Shown piece after piece: positions 38,328-48,540 of a DNA stretch of 64,000 nucleotides; the stretch's first letter is position 1; each line of letters starts with the position of its first letter. The DNA is from Sphingomonas aurea (GTDB taxonomy: Bacteria > Pseudomonadota > Alphaproteobacteria > Sphingomonadales > Sphingomonadaceae). The notes under the pieces were generated by a model that searched no databases, was not told the origin of the DNA, and saw only the letters and a program-made list of their open reading frames with translations. A program made the position numbers and the translations under genes. The DNA lies in the NCBI RefSeq assembly GCF_030678875.1, contig NZ_JAUUDS010000001.1, positions 558,001 through 622,000 on the forward strand, written 5' to 3'.

Positions 38328-41122
38328 CAGAACTGCGTCCCTACGTTGAAGGTGATAAGCTTGTCGTCGTCGCCCTTCTGCTTGATGAGCGCCTTGGCGA
38401 GATCGATGCGCAAGGGGCCGAAGGGCGAATTCCAGTTGACGCCGATACCGATCGACAGACGCGGCCGCGGCGAATTGCCGAGGAAGCGTTCCGTGAACGG
38501 TTGCGTGGTCTGTGCGATGTTGGTCGACGTGCCCGAGCAGGTCCCGCCGAGCGTCGACGAGTAGCCGACGGCACAGGTCGTGGTCAGTCCGGCATTGGTC
38601 GTATCGCCACTGCCGACCGTGTAGAGCGCCAGCGTCTGGTTGTTGACGTTGGTGGTCAGCGGGGCGGCGAGCAGCGTCGGCGAGCCATCCGCGTTGAACT
38701 TCGGGCTGCCGTCCGCATTCGTCGCCTGCGCGAACGTCGTCGTCGGCAGCGGGCGGGTCAGGCTGAACAGGCTGCCCGCCTGCACGTAGATCGACGGGCG
38801 CAATCCCATCTCACGCGCACCGGCGCCCAGCGGCAGTTCCAGCTCGACGCGGCCGAGATAATAGGCCTTGCCGCCCAGCGGGTCGTCGGCGATCTGGTTG
38901 CGATCGGTACTCATCGACTGCAGCCCGGTCGTGGTGTCGGTGATGAGCGGCACGCGCTGGATGCGTGGACCGACGCCGCGGATGTCGAAGCCGCGGAAGT
39001 TCGGCTCGCCCAGGTAGAAGCGGTCGATGATGCGGACCTTGTCGATCCCCTCGCCCCGGCTCTTCTCGAGCGACTTGATGTAACCGCCCTCGCCGAGGAA
39101 GGAGAGCACGAAGCCGCTGCCCAGCCCCTTGTACTTGGCGAATTCGGCGCGGGTGCGGATATACTTCACGTCACCGCCCAGGCCGGCGAAATCCTGGCTG
39201 AAGTTCAGGCGCATGCCCGCGGTGGGCCGCAAGTTGCTGTTCAGGCTGTTGTAGATCAGCGAGTAGCCGACCGACGATGTCCAGCGATTGCCCAGCGCCT
39301 CGCAGAGATAGCGGCCGACGGTCGCGTTGCTGCACTGTCCGTTGACCAGCAGGCTGTCCGCCAGCCCGACCTCGTCATAGGAGAGGCCGTAGCGCGCCGA
39401 CAGCGACCAATATTCGGTCAGCGGCACGCCCGAGCGGACCTGGAAGCCGGTCGACACCTGGTTGTAGATGGTGTTGCGGTTGCCGTTCAGATCGAAGTTG
39501 AACTGGTTGAAGTCGCGACGGAAGATGTCGACGCCGACCGCGATGTTCTTGTCGAACAGGTATGGCTCGGTGAAGCCGGCCTCGACCGACTTCTGGTAGC
39601 TGGAATAGTTGACGCCGAAGCGCAGCTCCTGCCCCTTGCCGCGGAAGTTGCGCTGGGTGACGTTCGCCTGGATGATGAACCGCTCCAGGCTGGAGAAGCC
39701 GGCGGACAGCTGCAGCTCGCCGGTCGACTTCTCCTCGACAGGCGCTTCGAGCAGGATGCGGTCCGGGGTCGTCCCCTGCGTCCGCTTGATCTCGAACTTG
39801 TCCTGGAAATAGCCGAGCGAGTTGATGCGGTCCTGCGAGCGCTTGATCTGGAAATCGTTGAACGCGTCGCCCTCGCCCAGGCGCATCTCGCGGCGGATCA
39901 CCTTGTCCTGGGTCTGGGTGTTGCCGTTGATGTCGATCCGCTCGACATAGGTGCGCTGCGCCTGCGCGATGTGGAAGTTGATCCCCATCGTCAGGGTGTC
40001 GCGGTCGCGCTGGAACTCGGGATCGACCTGGGTGAAGGCATAGCCGAACAGGCCCGCCGACTGGCTGAGGCTGTCGATCGAATCCTCGACCATCTTGGCG
40101 TTGTACCAGTCGCCCTTCTTCATCGGCAGCGACGCAGCCAGGCGGGTGTTGTCGAAGTCGCGGATCTCGCTGTCGACGGTAACGTCGCCGAACTTGTAGC
40201 GGGGCCCCTCCTCGACGACATAGGTGATGATGAAATCACGCTTGTCGGGCGTCAGCTCGGCCACCGCGCTGGTTACGCGGAAATCGGCATAGCCGTTGGT
40301 CAGGTAAAACTGGCGCAGCTTCTGCTGGTCGGCGGCGAGGCGATCCTGGTCGTAGCTGGTGCCCGACGACAGCAGGCGGAACCAGCGCGACTGCTTGGTG
40401 TACATCTGCCCGCGCAGCTCGTCGTCCGAGAACTTCTCGTTGCCCAGGATGTTGATCTGGCGGACCTTGGACTTCGATCCCTCGCTGATCTCGTAGACGA
40501 TATCGACGCGGTTCTGGTCGAGGTTGACCATCTTGGGCTCGACCACCGCGGCGAAGCGGCCGCCGCGACGATACAGCTCGATGATCCGCGCCACATCGGC
40601 GCGCACCGCGGTGCGGGTGAAGATCTGCCGGGGGGCGAGCTTCAGCTCCTTCTGGATCTTGTCGCTCTTGATCGCCTTGTTACCCTCCAGGATCACCCGG
40701 TTGATGATCGGGTTCTCGCGGATGCGCAGCACGATGTTGCCGCTCTCCACGCCGGAGATCGAATAGTCGGCGAACAGCTCCGACGCCTGCAGGTCGACCA
40801 GCGCCTGGTCGAGCGTCGCGGTGGTGTAGGGGATACCCACCCGCAGCTTGGTGTAGGAGAGCACCGTCTCCGGCTCGATACGCTGCGAGCCCTCCACCTT
40901 CAGCGAGCGGATCGTGCCGGCTGTTACCGGCGCAGTCGGTGCCGCCGTCGTCGTCGCGGCTCCGGCGGCCGGCACCGCGGGGGGCGTGGTTGCCGGGGGC
41001 GAGGCCGCAGGTGCGCGCGCCGGGGCCGTGCCCGTCTGCGCCAGCGCAGGGACGCCTGCGAGCATCGTGCTCGCCAGCAGCGTCGCGCCGACCGCCGCGA
41101 CCGAATGACCATTATTCTTCAC
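38327..41122 (-). CDS. bamA: Outer-membrane protein assembly factor BamA
   Basis: Essential Omp85 beta-barrel insertase, 931 residues (E. coli 810). It has a signal peptide (about 1-29) and then an Ala/Pro/Thr-rich linker of about 40 residues (30-68). Five POTRA domains follow (about 70-430; e.g. [34 protein letters not shown]), and then a 16-strand barrel. The lid-lock motif is [11 protein letters not shown] (usual VRGF). A loop insertion near residues 790-870 contains the repeat NADGSPK/NADGSPT, and the protein ends with the BAM-recognition Phe (GTQF). The 3' end overlaps skp by one base. Confidence 0.97.
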   Translation of the reverse strand: MKNNGHSVAAVGATLLASTMLAGVPALAQTGTAPARAPAASPPATTPPAVPAAGAATTTAAPTAPVTAGTIRSLKVEGSQRIEPETVLSYTKLRVGIPYTTATLDQALVDLQASELFADYSISGVESGNIVLRIRENPIINRVILEGNKAIKSDKIQKELKLAPRQIFTRTAVRADVARIIELYRRGGRFAAVVEPKMVNLDQNRVDIVYEISEGSKSKVRQINILGNEKFSDDELRGQMYTKQSRWFRLLSSGTSYDQDRLAADQQKLRQFYLTNGYADFRVTSAVAELTPDKRDFIITYVVEEGPRYKFGDVTVDSEIRDFDNTRLAASLPMKKGDWYNAKMVEDSIDSLSQSAGLFGYAFTQVDPEFQRDRDTLTMGINFHIAQAQRTYVERIDINGNTQTQDKVIRREMRLGEGDAFNDFQIKRSQDRINSLGYFQDKFEIKRTQGTTPDRILLEAPVEEKSTGELQLSAGFSSLERFIIQANVTQRNFRGKGQELRFGVNYSSYQKSVEAGFTEPYLFDKNIAVGVDIFRRDFNQFNFDLNGNRNTIYNQVSTGFQVRSGVPLTEYWSLSARYGLSYDEVGLADSLLVNGQCSNATVGRYLCEALGNRWTSSVGYSLIYNSLNSNLRPTAGMRLNFSQDFAGLGGDVKYIRTRAEFAKYKGLGSGFVLSFLGEGGYIKSLEKSRGEGIDKVRIIDRFYLGEPNFRGFDIRGVGPRIQRVPLITDTTTGLQSMSTDRNQIADDPLGGKAYYLGRVELELPLGAGAREMGLRPSIYVQAGSLFSLTRPLPTTTFAQATNADGSPKFNADGSPTLLAAPLTTNVNNQTLALYTVGSGDTTNAGLTTTCAVGYSSTLGGTCSGTSTNIAQTTQPFTERFLGNSPRPRLSIGIGVNWNSPFGPLRIDLAKALIKQKGDDDKLITFNVGTQF

Positions 41123-41185
41123 TAGAAAACCACCCCAGGATAACGTGACACCGACCCCTGTCGATTTCGCCCTGCCCCAGCTTCT

Positions 41186-42328
41186 TCAGCCAATCAACCC
41201 GGCGAGATTGCGCCACAGGCCGAGCGAAGCCAGATCGTTGAACGTCACCAGGATCATCAAGGCCAAAATCGCCGCCAGACCACCGCGATACGCCCATTCC
41301 TGCACCTGTCCGTCGACCGGGCGCCGCCGCACCGCCTCGATCGCGTAGAAGAGCAGATGGCCGCCATCCAGCATCGGCACTGGCAGCAGGTTGATGAACC
41401 CCAGATTGATGGACACCAGCGCGACCAGCCCGATAAAGGCGGGCCAGCCCAGGGTCATCTGCTCGCCGGACACCTTGGCGATGCGCAGCGGGCCACCCAG
41501 TTCCTCGACAGAGCGGCGGCCGCTGATGATCTGGCCGATCGCGTCGAGCGAACCGCGGACGATCGCGACGACCTGGATGGCACCCTCTACGGGAGCGCGG
41601 AGAACCGAGACGGGGCGATACTCGACCGGCGGACTGCCAATACCGACGCGGCCGATGCGATACTCGTTGCCGAACCGATCGCGTTGTTTCAGCGTGCCGA
41701 TCGCCACGGTGGTGCTGGCCGGCCGACCGGCACGCAGCAGGTCGACGCGCACCGCCTCACCCGGGCGCATCATCGCATATTGGGCGATATCGGCGAAGCT
41801 CTCGACCGAGCGGCCACCGAGCGCCACGATCCGGTCGCCGGCGCGCAGGCCAGCCGCGGCGGCGGGGCTGGCGGCGACCACCTCTCCCACCAGCGGCGGC
41901 GCGTAGCGGACGCCGTAGAAGTGCGCGAAGCCCGCAAGGATCAGGATGGCGACGAGGAAATTGACCAGCGGCCCGGCCGCAACCACGATCGCGCGCTGCC
42001 ACACCGGCTTGGACTGGAAGGTCTTTGCCCGCTCGCTGGCGGGCAGCGCCAGCCAGTCGGCGCTGGGCTGGCCGGCGGGGTTCATGTCGCCGGCGAACTT
42101 CACATAGCCGCCGAGCGGCAGCCAGCCGAACTTCCACCGCGTACCACGCCGGTCGGTAAAGCCGGCGACCTCGCGACCGAAGCCGATCGAGAACACCTCT
42201 GCCTTGATCCCGAACCAGCGGCCGGCGAGGTAATGGCCCATCTCGTGCACGAAGACGAGCGGGCCGATCACCGCGACGAACGCGATCAGGGTCAGCAGGA
42301 TACCGGGAGCCTCGATCAACGCACGCAA
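41186..42328 (-). CDS. rseP: Site-2 protease RseP
   Basis: 380-residue intramembrane zinc metalloprotease that cleaves anti-sigma factors. HExxH is FVHEMGHYLAGR (His28, Glu29, His32), the PDZ domain spans about 125-200 (GLRAGDRIVALGGRSVESF) and the third metal ligand is in NLLPVPMLDGGHLLFY near the C-terminus. Only one clear PDZ is seen. It overlaps dxr by 13 bases. The dxr-rseP-bamA order is typical and connects envelope stress to OMP assembly. Confidence 0.95.
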   Translation of the reverse strand: MRALIEAPGILLTLIAFVAVIGPLVFVHEMGHYLAGRWFGIKAEVFSIGFGREVAGFTDRRGTRWKFGWLPLGGYVKFAGDMNPAGQPSADWLALPASERAKTFQSKPVWQRAIVVAAGPLVNFLVAILILAGFAHFYGVRYAPPLVGEVVAASPAAAAGLRAGDRIVALGGRSVESFADIAQYAMMRPGEAVRVDLLRAGRPASTTVAIGTLKQRDRFGNEYRIGRVGIGSPPVEYRPVSVLRAPVEGAIQVVAIVRGSLDAIGQIISGRRSVEELGGPLRIAKVSGEQMTLGWPAFIGLVALVSINLGFINLLPVPMLDGGHLLFYAIEAVRRRPVDGQVQEWAYRGGLAAILALMILVTFNDLASLGLWRNLAGLIG

Positions 42329-43473
42329 TCCTCTACCCGCCCGGCCGCCAGCTCCCTCGCACGGGCGTCGACGGCGAGTACCGCGTCGAGCGTCTCCGGC
42401 GATGGCGGATCGTAGCGTTGCAGGATATCGTCGACGATTGCGGCAATTTCGAGGAAGCCGATCCGTCCGGCCAGAAAGGCGGCGACCGCGATCTCGTTGG
42501 CGGCGTTCAGGATCGCCGGTGCTGCACCACCCGCGTTCACCGCGCTCCGGGCGAGCGAGAGGGCCAGGAAGCGACCCGGATCGGGTGCCTCGAAGTCGAG
42601 CCGGCCGAGCTTCACCAGGTCGAGGGGCGCCATCGGCGTCGCCATCCGCTCTGGCCAGGCGAGTGCGTGGGCGATCGGCACGCGCATGTCGGACGGGCCG
42701 AGCTGCGCGAGCATCGATCCGTCGACATAGTCGACCAGGCTGTGGATCACCGACTGGCGGTGGACGACGATCTCGATCTGCTCAGGACAGATGGGGAACA
42801 GGCGGGCGGCCTCGATCAGCTCCAGCCCCTTGTTCATCATCGTCGCCGAATCGACCGAGATCTTGGCGCCCATCGACCAGTTCGGATGCGCGACCGCCTG
42901 TACCGGCGTCACCCGCGCCATATCGGCAAGCGACGTGTCGCGAAACGGCCCGCCGCTGGCGGTCAGGACAATGCGGCGGACCTGATGCGGCCGGTCGAAA
43001 TCGAAACACTGGAAGATCGCATTGTGCTCGGAGTCGACCGGTAGCAGGCGCGCGCCATGCTCCGTGACCGCGCGCATCACGACGTCGCCGGCGGAGACGA
43101 GCGCCTCCTTGTTGGCGAGCGCCACCGTGCCGCCGTTCCGGATCGCCGCCATCGTGGGGGCGAGCCCGGCGCAGCCGACGATCGCGGCCATCGTCCAGTC
43201 GGCGCCCGACGCGCCCGCCTCGATCACCGCGGCGGCCCCGCCGGCGGCGCGGGTGGCGGTGCCCGCCAGCGCCTCGCGCAGTGCGGGCAGGCACGCCTCG
43301 TCCGCAACCACCGCCAATTCGGCATGGGTGCGGCGCGCGGCGGCAGCGAGCTTGGCTACGTCGCAATTGGCGGTCAGCGCGCGGACGCGGAACCGCTCCG
43401 GCTCACGCTCGATCAGGTCGAGCGTGGAGGTGCCGACCGAGCCGGTGGCACCCAGGACCGTCACCGTCCTCAC
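42316..43473 (-). CDS. dxr: 1-deoxy-D-xylulose 5-phosphate reductoisomerase
   Basis: Committed step of the MEP isoprenoid pathway (DXP to MEP, NADPH); 385 residues. The N-terminal NADPH fold is VTVLGATGSVGTSTLDLI; ALANKEALVSAG, LPVDSEHNAIFQC, ASGGPFRDTS and HPNWSMGAKISVDSATMMNK are the catalytic and substrate motifs. Start GTG 43473 interlocks with cdsA (GTGA). Confidence 0.97.
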   Translation of the reverse strand: MRTVTVLGATGSVGTSTLDLIEREPERFRVRALTANCDVAKLAAAARRTHAELAVVADEACLPALREALAGTATRAAGGAAAVIEAGASGADWTMAAIVGCAGLAPTMAAIRNGGTVALANKEALVSAGDVVMRAVTEHGARLLPVDSEHNAIFQCFDFDRPHQVRRIVLTASGGPFRDTSLADMARVTPVQAVAHPNWSMGAKISVDSATMMNKGLELIEAARLFPICPEQIEIVVHRQSVIHSLVDYVDGSMLAQLGPSDMRVPIAHALAWPERMATPMAPLDLVKLGRLDFEAPDPGRFLALSLARSAVNAGGAAPAILNAANEIAVAAFLAGRIGFLEIAAIVDDILQRYDPPSPETLDAVLAVDARARELAAGRVEDCVR

Positions 43474-44276
43474 GTCAGCAGGACGATCAGCGCGGCGATC
43501 GGCGCCACCGGGACGACGCCGTCGAGCCGGTCGAGCACGCCGCCATGACCGGGCAGGACATTGCCCGAATCCTTCACGCCCGCGCGCCGCTTGATCCAGC
43601 TTTCCAGCAGGTCGCCGCCCTGCGCCAGGATCGCCAGCAGCGGCGTGGCGAGGACGAGGCGGAACGGCAGCCCTTCACCCACATGCATGGCAAAGGCAAA
43701 GGCGGTCGCCAGCAGGATGCCGCCGATGAGCCCCGACCACGTCTTGGCCGGGCTGATCCGCGGCGCCAGCTTTGGCCCGCCAAGCGAGCGTCCGGCGAAG
43801 AAGGCGCCGATGTCGGTCGCCCAGACCAGCGCCAGCGCCCAGAGCGCGTGGACCAGCCCCGCCTCGTGCCGACGCAGCACGACCAGCGCGAGTACCGGCA
43901 GCCCGCAGTACAGGATGCCGAGCGCCAGCTGGCGGCGATTCGTGACGATCACGACGAAGAACGCCGCGCCGACCAGCAGCCCCAGCGTGAAGAAGTCGTG
44001 GACCTCCAGGATCAGCGAGGCAGGCGCCATCAGCGCGAGCGGCACCGACAGCGCGAACTGGCCGATCCGCTTCTCGCGCGGGGAAGCACCGGACAGGTTC
44101 GCCCACTCGGCCATCATGAACAGGGCGGCGACGACTGCGAGCAACCAGAACAGCACCCCGCCCGCGACAAGCGCGACGAGCGCGACCGCGATCATCGCAA
44201 CGCTGGCGATCATCCGCAGCCGCAGGTTGGACGGGGTACGGAGCTTCAGGTCGGGTGTTGACAGGGGATCGGTCAC
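43470..44276 (-). CDS. cdsA: Phosphatidate cytidylyltransferase
   Basis: Makes CDP-diacylglycerol from phosphatidate and CTP; 268-residue polytopic membrane protein with about eight hydrophobic spans. The C-terminal signature KDSGNVLPGHGGVLDRLDG matches the CDS pattern (K-D-x-G-x-x-P-x-H-G-G-x-x-D-R-x-D), and ISPAKTWSGLIGG is also present. Start GTG 44276 interlocks with uppS (GTGA); reading further upstream yields a non-family extension. It feeds pssA and psd, also in this window. Confidence 0.95.
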   Translation of the reverse strand: MTDPLSTPDLKLRTPSNLRLRMIASVAMIAVALVALVAGGVLFWLLAVVAALFMMAEWANLSGASPREKRIGQFALSVPLALMAPASLILEVHDFFTLGLLVGAAFFVVIVTNRRQLALGILYCGLPVLALVVLRRHEAGLVHALWALALVWATDIGAFFAGRSLGGPKLAPRISPAKTWSGLIGGILLATAFAFAMHVGEGLPFRLVLATPLLAILAQGGDLLESWIKRRAGVKDSGNVLPGHGGVLDRLDGVVPVAPIAALIVLLT

Positions 44277-44989
44277 AGGCCGCCGTAACGCCGCTGCCGG
44301 CGCCCGAACACCGCAACGGCGTCCGCCAGTGCTTCGGCATCGAAATCCGGCCACAGCGTGTCGACGAACAGCAGCTCGGCATAGGCAGCCTGCCACAGCA
44401 GGAAATTCGACAGGCGCTGCTCGCCCGAGGTGCGGATGACGAGATCGAGCGGCGGCAGGTCGGCAGTGTCCAGTTCCGCCTCGATCGCGGCCTCGTCGAT
44501 CCGCTCGGCCGGCAGGCGCGCGGCGAGGCGGCGGGCGGCGGCGGCGAGCTCGGCCTGCGCGCCGTAGTTGAGCGCGATCACCAGCAGTGGGCCACTATTG
44601 GCTGCGGTCCGCGCGATCGCGTCGTCGATCAGCGCGACGAGATCCGGGCTGAACGCGCGATAGTCGCCGATGACGCGCAGGCGCACATTCTCGCGCGCGA
44701 GTTCGGCCAGGTCGGAGCGGATGAAGAAGCGCAGCAGCTTCATCAGCTCGCCGACCTCCTCCTCGGGTCGTCGCCAGTTCTCGGACGAGAAGGCGTAGAG
44801 GGTCAGCGCCTCGATCCCCATCGCCCGTGCGGCGCGGGTGACCCGGCGGACGGCGTCGACCCCGGCCTTGTGCCCGGCAGCGCGCGGCAGATGACGCCGC
44901 TTCGCCCAGCGCCCGTTGCCGTCCATGATGATGGCGACGTGGCGCGGGATGGTGGTGTCCGCCGCGGCGAGGACGGGCGCGGTGCTCAC
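44273..44989 (-). CDS. uppS: Undecaprenyl diphosphate synthase (cis-prenyltransferase)
   Basis: Builds the C55 carrier lipid for peptidoglycan by adding isoprenyl units to FPP; 238 residues. HVAIIMDGNGRWAKRRHLPR contains the catalytic Asp and the substrate-binding Gly-Asn-Gly-Arg-Trp. GVDAVRRVTRAARAMGI, LTLYAFSSENWRRP and LDLVIRTSGEQRLSNFLLWQ complete the pattern. GTG 44989 is preferred over an ATG at 45121 because the longer form would run through the palindromic region and a GGAG lies well spaced before it. Confidence 0.95.
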   Translation of the reverse strand: MSTAPVLAAADTTIPRHVAIIMDGNGRWAKRRHLPRAAGHKAGVDAVRRVTRAARAMGIEALTLYAFSSENWRRPEEEVGELMKLLRFFIRSDLAELARENVRLRVIGDYRAFSPDLVALIDDAIARTAANSGPLLVIALNYGAQAELAAAARRLAARLPAERIDEAAIEAELDTADLPPLDLVIRTSGEQRLSNFLLWQAAYAELLFVDTLWPDFDAEALADAVAVFGRRQRRYGGL

Positions 44990-45019
44990 GCGACCCTGCT
45001 CCACCGGCGCTCCGCGGGA

Positions 45020-45078
45020 GTGACGGGGCACGCAGGCCGGCGGCCTGCGCCAAACAGCTGAAGCTGTTTGCCCGTCAC
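45020..45078. repeat. 59-bp three-way-junction palindrome behind frr
   Basis: An outer 8-bp stem GTGACGGG (45020-45027) / CCCGTCAC (45071-45078) encloses two perfect hairpins: CGCAGGCC-ggc-GGCCTGCG (45031-45049) and CAAACAGC-tgaa-GCTGTTTG (45051-45070). It overlaps the frr stop codon and ends about 30 bases before the uppS start. No T-tract follows. It could be a REP/MITE-like unit, an RNase processing site or a partial terminator between frr and uppS. Confidence 0.65.
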
Positions 45079-45632
45079 TTGCCGAGGATTTCCTTTTCCT
45101 TGCCACTCGATGCGGCATCAATGTCGGCGATGGTCGCGTCGGTGATCTTCTGCAGCTCGGTTTCGTGCCGCTTGCGCTCGTCCTCGCCGAAGACGTTCTT
45201 CTTCTCGTCCGTCTTCAGGCTGTCCATGCCGTCGCGGCGAACGTTGCGGGCGGCGATGCGCGCCTTCTCGGCATATTGGCTGGCGAGCTTGGCGAGTTCC
45301 TTGCGGCGCTCCTCGGTCAGGTCGGGGATCGGCAGGCGCAGCGTCTGGCCGTCGTTGATCGGGTTCAGGCCGAGCCCGGCGGAGCGGATCGCCTTTTCCA
45401 CGGGGCCGACGTTCGACTTGTCCCACACCTGCACCGACAGCATGCGCGGCTCGGGTACCGAGACGGTCGCGACCTGCGAGAGCGGCATGTGGCTGCCATA
45501 GACCTCGACCGTGACGGGATCGAGCAGGGTCGCCGAGGCGCGACCCGTGCGCAGGCCGCCCAGGTCGTGCTTCAGCGCGTCGACCGCGCCGGTCATGCGG
45601 CGCTGGATATCGGCCTTGTCATAGGCGGGCAT
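45075..45632 (-). CDS. frr: Ribosome recycling factor
   Basis: 185 residues, exact family length. [35 protein letters not shown] and [23 protein letters not shown] (each quoted here only as marker segments [13 protein letters not shown] and [12 protein letters not shown]) are hallmark sequences of the helical bundle and hinge. With EF-G it splits post-termination 70S ribosomes. AGGAG 7 bases before the ATG is a strong ribosome-binding site. The start overlaps pyrH by 14 bases. Confidence 0.97.
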   Translation of the reverse strand: MPAYDKADIQRRMTGAVDALKHDLGGLRTGRASATLLDPVTVEVYGSHMPLSQVATVSVPEPRMLSVQVWDKSNVGPVEKAIRSAGLGLNPINDGQTLRLPIPDLTEERRKELAKLASQYAEKARIAARNVRRDGMDSLKTDEKKNVFGEDERKRHETELQKITDATIADIDAASSGKEKEILGK

Positions 45633-46359
45633 CGATAGTCTCCTGGTTCTGCACGATCGTGGAAATGCCCTCGCCGCGGAGCACCGCGGCGAAGTTGCCG
45701 TGCTCGCGGATGTTGAAGACGACGATCGGGATGCTGTTGTCGCGGCAGAGCGCGATGGCGGAGGCGTCCATGACCTTCAGGTCGTCGGACAGGACGCGGG
45801 AATAGCTGACCGTTTCGTAACGGGTGGCGGTCGGCACCTTCTTGGGATCGGCATCATAGACGCCGTCGACGCTGGTGCCCTTGAACAGGGCGTCGCACTT
45901 CATCTCGGCCGCGCGCAGCGCTGCACCGGAATCGGTGGTGAAGAACGGGCTGCCGACGCCGGCGGCGAAGATCACCACGCGGCCTTTTTCCAGATGCCGC
46001 TCGGCGCGGCGACGGATGAAGGGTTCGCAGACGCTGGCCATCGGGATCGCCGACTGAACGCGCGTGTCGACGCCGATCTGCTCCAGCGCGTTCTGCACCG
46101 CGAGCGCGTTCATGACGGTCGCGAGCATGCCCATATAATCGGCGGTCGCCCGCTCGATGCCCTTTGCGGCGGCGGACAGGCCGCGAAAGATGTTGCCTCC
46201 GCCCACCACGACGCACAGCTCGTACCCGGCGGCACGGACATCGGCGATCTCGCCGGCGACACGGGCGGTGATGACGGGATCGATGGCGAGGCCACCCTCC
46301 CCCATCAGTACCTCTCCCGACAATTTCAGCAGGATTCGTTTGAAGCGGGGTTCGGTCAT
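45619..46359 (-). CDS. pyrH: UMP kinase
   Basis: Hexameric bacterial UMP kinase of the amino-acid kinase fold; 246 residues. [19 protein letters not shown] carries the phosphate-binding Lys/Gly, [11 protein letters not shown] and [14 protein letters not shown] shape the UMP site, and [15 protein letters not shown] is diagnostic. It supplies pyrimidine nucleotides and is UTP/GTP regulated in the family. The tsf-pyrH-frr order is universal in proteobacteria; the 200-base gap to tsf holds a REP-like palindrome. Confidence 0.97.
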   Translation of the reverse strand: MTEPRFKRILLKLSGEVLMGEGGLAIDPVITARVAGEIADVRAAGYELCVVVGGGNIFRGLSAAAKGIERATADYMGMLATVMNALAVQNALEQIGVDTRVQSAIPMASVCEPFIRRRAERHLEKGRVVIFAAGVGSPFFTTDSGAALRAAEMKCDALFKGTSVDGVYDADPKKVPTATRYETVSYSRVLSDDLKVMDASAIALCRDNSIPIVVFNIREHGNFAAVLRGEGISTIVQNQETIDARL

Positions 46360-46478
46360 GCGTCTCGGTCAAATCGGGGGAGCGGCGCGGACCTTAGGCG
46401 GGGGGCGCAGGCGGGGCAACCCGAGCGCCGCGGCTGCACCGGAAATTCATCGCGGGCCGTCGCCAGCCCAGCTGAAAC

Positions 46479-46507
46479 CGTCATGCCGGGACGAGCCCGG
46501 CATGACG
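46479..46507. repeat. REP-like palindrome between tsf and pyrH
   Basis: Arms CGTCATGCCGGG and CCCGGCATGACG enclose a 5-base loop (acgag). This is the second copy of the element at 2132-2160, differing mainly in the loop. It lies in a 200-base gap within the rpsB-tsf-pyrH-frr series and could attenuate or process the transcript. Confidence 0.65.
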
Positions 46508-46559
46508 TCAACTTCGAAGCGATCAAGGGGAGGAAGCATTGCCCCCTCCCCACGCCGGA

Positions 46560-47495
46560 TCACTGACCCTGCGGCACACCCGACACCGCGGCGACCTCTG
46601 CGGCGAAGTCAGAGGCTTCCTTCTCGATACCCTCGCCCAGCTGGAAGCGGACATAGTCCTTCAGCACGATGGTCGTGCCGGCGTCCTTGCCCGCCTTGGC
46701 GACGACGTCGCTGATCTTGGTCTTGCCGTCCATGACGAACAGCTGGCTGACCAGTGCGTGCTCCTTGCGGTACTTGGCGATCGAGCCCTCGACCATCTTG
46801 GCGACGATGTCGGCGGGCTTGCCGCTCTCGCCGGCCTTCTCGGCGGCGATCGCGCGCTCGCGCTCGATCTCGGCCTCGTCCAGGTCGGCCTCGTTCAGCG
46901 CCTTGGGGAAGGCGGCGGCGATGTGCATCGCCAGATGCTTGCCGAGCGTCTGCAGCACCTCATTCGAAGCATCGGATTCGAGCGCGACGAGCACGCCGAT
47001 CTTGCCCAGACCCGGCGCCTGCTGCGTGTGGACGTAGGGAACCACCGCGCCCTGCGACACTTCCAGGCGCTTGGCGCGGCGCAGCGACTGGTTCTCGCCG
47101 ATCGTCGCGATGTTGTTGGTCAGCACCTCGGCGACTGACGTACCCGACGGCATGGTCTCAGCCTTCAGCGCCTCGACGTCGCCGCCGGTGGCGAGCGCGA
47201 TTTGAGTCACTTCGCGGACGAACTGCTGGAACTGGTCGTTCTTGGCGACGAAGTCGGTCTCCGAATTGACCTCGACCGCCGCACCTTTGGTGCCGGACAC
47301 GGCGATGCCGATCAGGCCCTCGGCCGCGGTGCGGCTCGACTTCTTCTGCGCGGCCGCAAGGCCCTTGGTGCGCAGCCAGTCCAGCGCGGCGTCCATGTCG
47401 CCGGCGGTCTCGTTCAGCGCCTTCTTGCAGTCCATCATGCCCGCGCCGCTCTTCTCGCGCAGGTCCTTGACCATCGCTGCCGTGATATCGGCCAT
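46560..47495 (-). CDS. tsf: Translation elongation factor Ts
   Basis: Nucleotide-exchange factor for EF-Tu; 311 residues. The N-terminal UBA-like domain has [22 protein letters not shown], and the EF-Tu contact [14 protein letters not shown] and [16 protein letters not shown] follow. ATG 47495 has GGAAGGA at proper distance. It follows rpsB after 87 bases as usual. Confidence 0.97.
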   Translation of the reverse strand: MADITAAMVKDLREKSGAGMMDCKKALNETAGDMDAALDWLRTKGLAAAQKKSSRTAAEGLIGIAVSGTKGAAVEVNSETDFVAKNDQFQQFVREVTQIALATGGDVEALKAETMPSGTSVAEVLTNNIATIGENQSLRRAKRLEVSQGAVVPYVHTQQAPGLGKIGVLVALESDASNEVLQTLGKHLAMHIAAAFPKALNEADLDEAEIERERAIAAEKAGESGKPADIVAKMVEGSIAKYRKEHALVSQLFVMDGKTKISDVVAKAGKDAGTTIVLKDYVRFQLGEGIEKEASDFAAEVAAVSGVPQGQ

Positions 47496-47582
47496 GTCTG
47501 TAATCCTTCCAGTCAGAATGTGTTTGCGGGCGAGGCGAGGCGCCAACGCCCTGCCCCGCCCGCATGACGAACCGGTGACGGC

Positions 47583-48407
47583 TCAGGCGTCGATCTGGCG
47601 CTCGGTCTCGGCGCCCGCACCCTCGACGGTCGCTGCACCGGTATCCTCGGCGGCAACCTCGACCTGCTCCTCGGCGGGCGGCTCGGCCATGGCGCCGATG
47701 TCCACGCCGCGGCGCTGCTGCTGCTCGTGACCGCCACGGGTCGCGGCGATGGCGATCGCCTCGCAATAGAGGCGGATCGCGCGCGCCGCGTCGTCATTGG
47801 CGGGGACCGGGAAGGCAATGCCGTCCGGCGACACGTTCGAATCGAGGATCGCGACGACCGGGATGCCGAGGGTGTTGGCTTCCTTGATCGCCAGCTCTTC
47901 CTTGTTCGCGTCGATCACGAACATGACATCGGGCACACCGCCCATGTCGCGGATGCCGCCCAGCGACAGCTCCAGCTTGTCGCGCTCGCGGGTCAGCTGC
48001 AGCACTTCCTTCTTGGTCAGGCCGGCGGTGTTGCCCGACAGCTGCTCCTCAAGGCTCTTGAGGCGCTTGATCGAGTTGGAGATCGTCTTCCAGTTGGTGA
48101 GCATGCCGCCCAGCCAGCGATGGTTGACGAAGTGCTGGCCGGCACGACGGGCCGAATCGGCGATCGGCTCCTGCGCCTGGCGCTTGGTGCCGACGAACAG
48201 CACCTTGCCGCCGCTGGCGACGGTCGACGACACGAACTCCAGCGCGCGCGCGAACAGCGGCACGGTCTGCGACAGATCGAGGATGTGGACGCCGTTGCGG
48301 TCGCCGAAGATGTAGGGCTTCATCTTCGGGTTCCAGCGATGCGTCTGGTGGCCGAAGTGCGCGCCGGTTTCGATGAGCTGCTGCATGGTGACGACAGGTG
48401 CCGCCAT
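47583..48407 (-). CDS. rpsB: 30S ribosomal protein S2
   Basis: 274 residues, starting [20 protein letters not shown] with the family stretch [22 protein letters not shown]-terminal acidic extension ([19 protein letters not shown], about 240-270) exceeds E. coli S2. ATG 48407 is preceded by GGAAGGAAT. Its likely promoter is divergent from the small membrane protein promoter in the 314-base upstream region. Confidence 0.97.
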   Translation of the reverse strand: MAAPVVTMQQLIETGAHFGHQTHRWNPKMKPYIFGDRNGVHILDLSQTVPLFARALEFVSSTVASGGKVLFVGTKRQAQEPIADSARRAGQHFVNHRWLGGMLTNWKTISNSIKRLKSLEEQLSGNTAGLTKKEVLQLTRERDKLELSLGGIRDMGGVPDVMFVIDANKEELAIKEANTLGIPVVAILDSNVSPDGIAFPVPANDDAARAIRLYCEAIAIAATRGGHEQQQRRGVDIGAMAEPPAEEQVEVAAEDTGAATVEGAGAETERQIDA

Positions 48408-48508
48408 AGGTAATTCCTTCCGGTTATGCCTCTGGGGAGCGGATGACGCGGCGGCTGTAAGCCTGCGCACCGGTGTATGATGCTTCCCATGCGGAGTTGA
48501 GGCGCGCC

Positions 48509-48536
48509 CCTTAGCCCAGCCTCGCCGACTGCGCAA
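48509..48536 (-). promoter_or_regulatory. Candidate rpsB promoter
   Basis: On the minus strand TTGCGC (48531-48536) and CTAAGG (48509-48514) are separated by 16 bases, about 100 bases upstream of rpsB. This is the only convincing sigma70-like pair on that strand in the gap. It stands back to back with the plus-strand TTGACA at 48541. Confidence 0.4.
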
Positions 48537-48540
48537 CCGC

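Noticed and set aside
38309..41125. A 938-codon open frame on the plus strand opposite bamA
   Set aside because: It mirrors bamA codon for codon; high GC at third positions makes the antisense frame open. Composition is Val/Leu/Asp/Arg-rich with no domain.
44990..45121. Longer uppS starting at ATG 45121
   Set aside because: The extension reads through the three-way palindrome, has no family similarity, and a good ribosome-binding site precedes GTG 44989.
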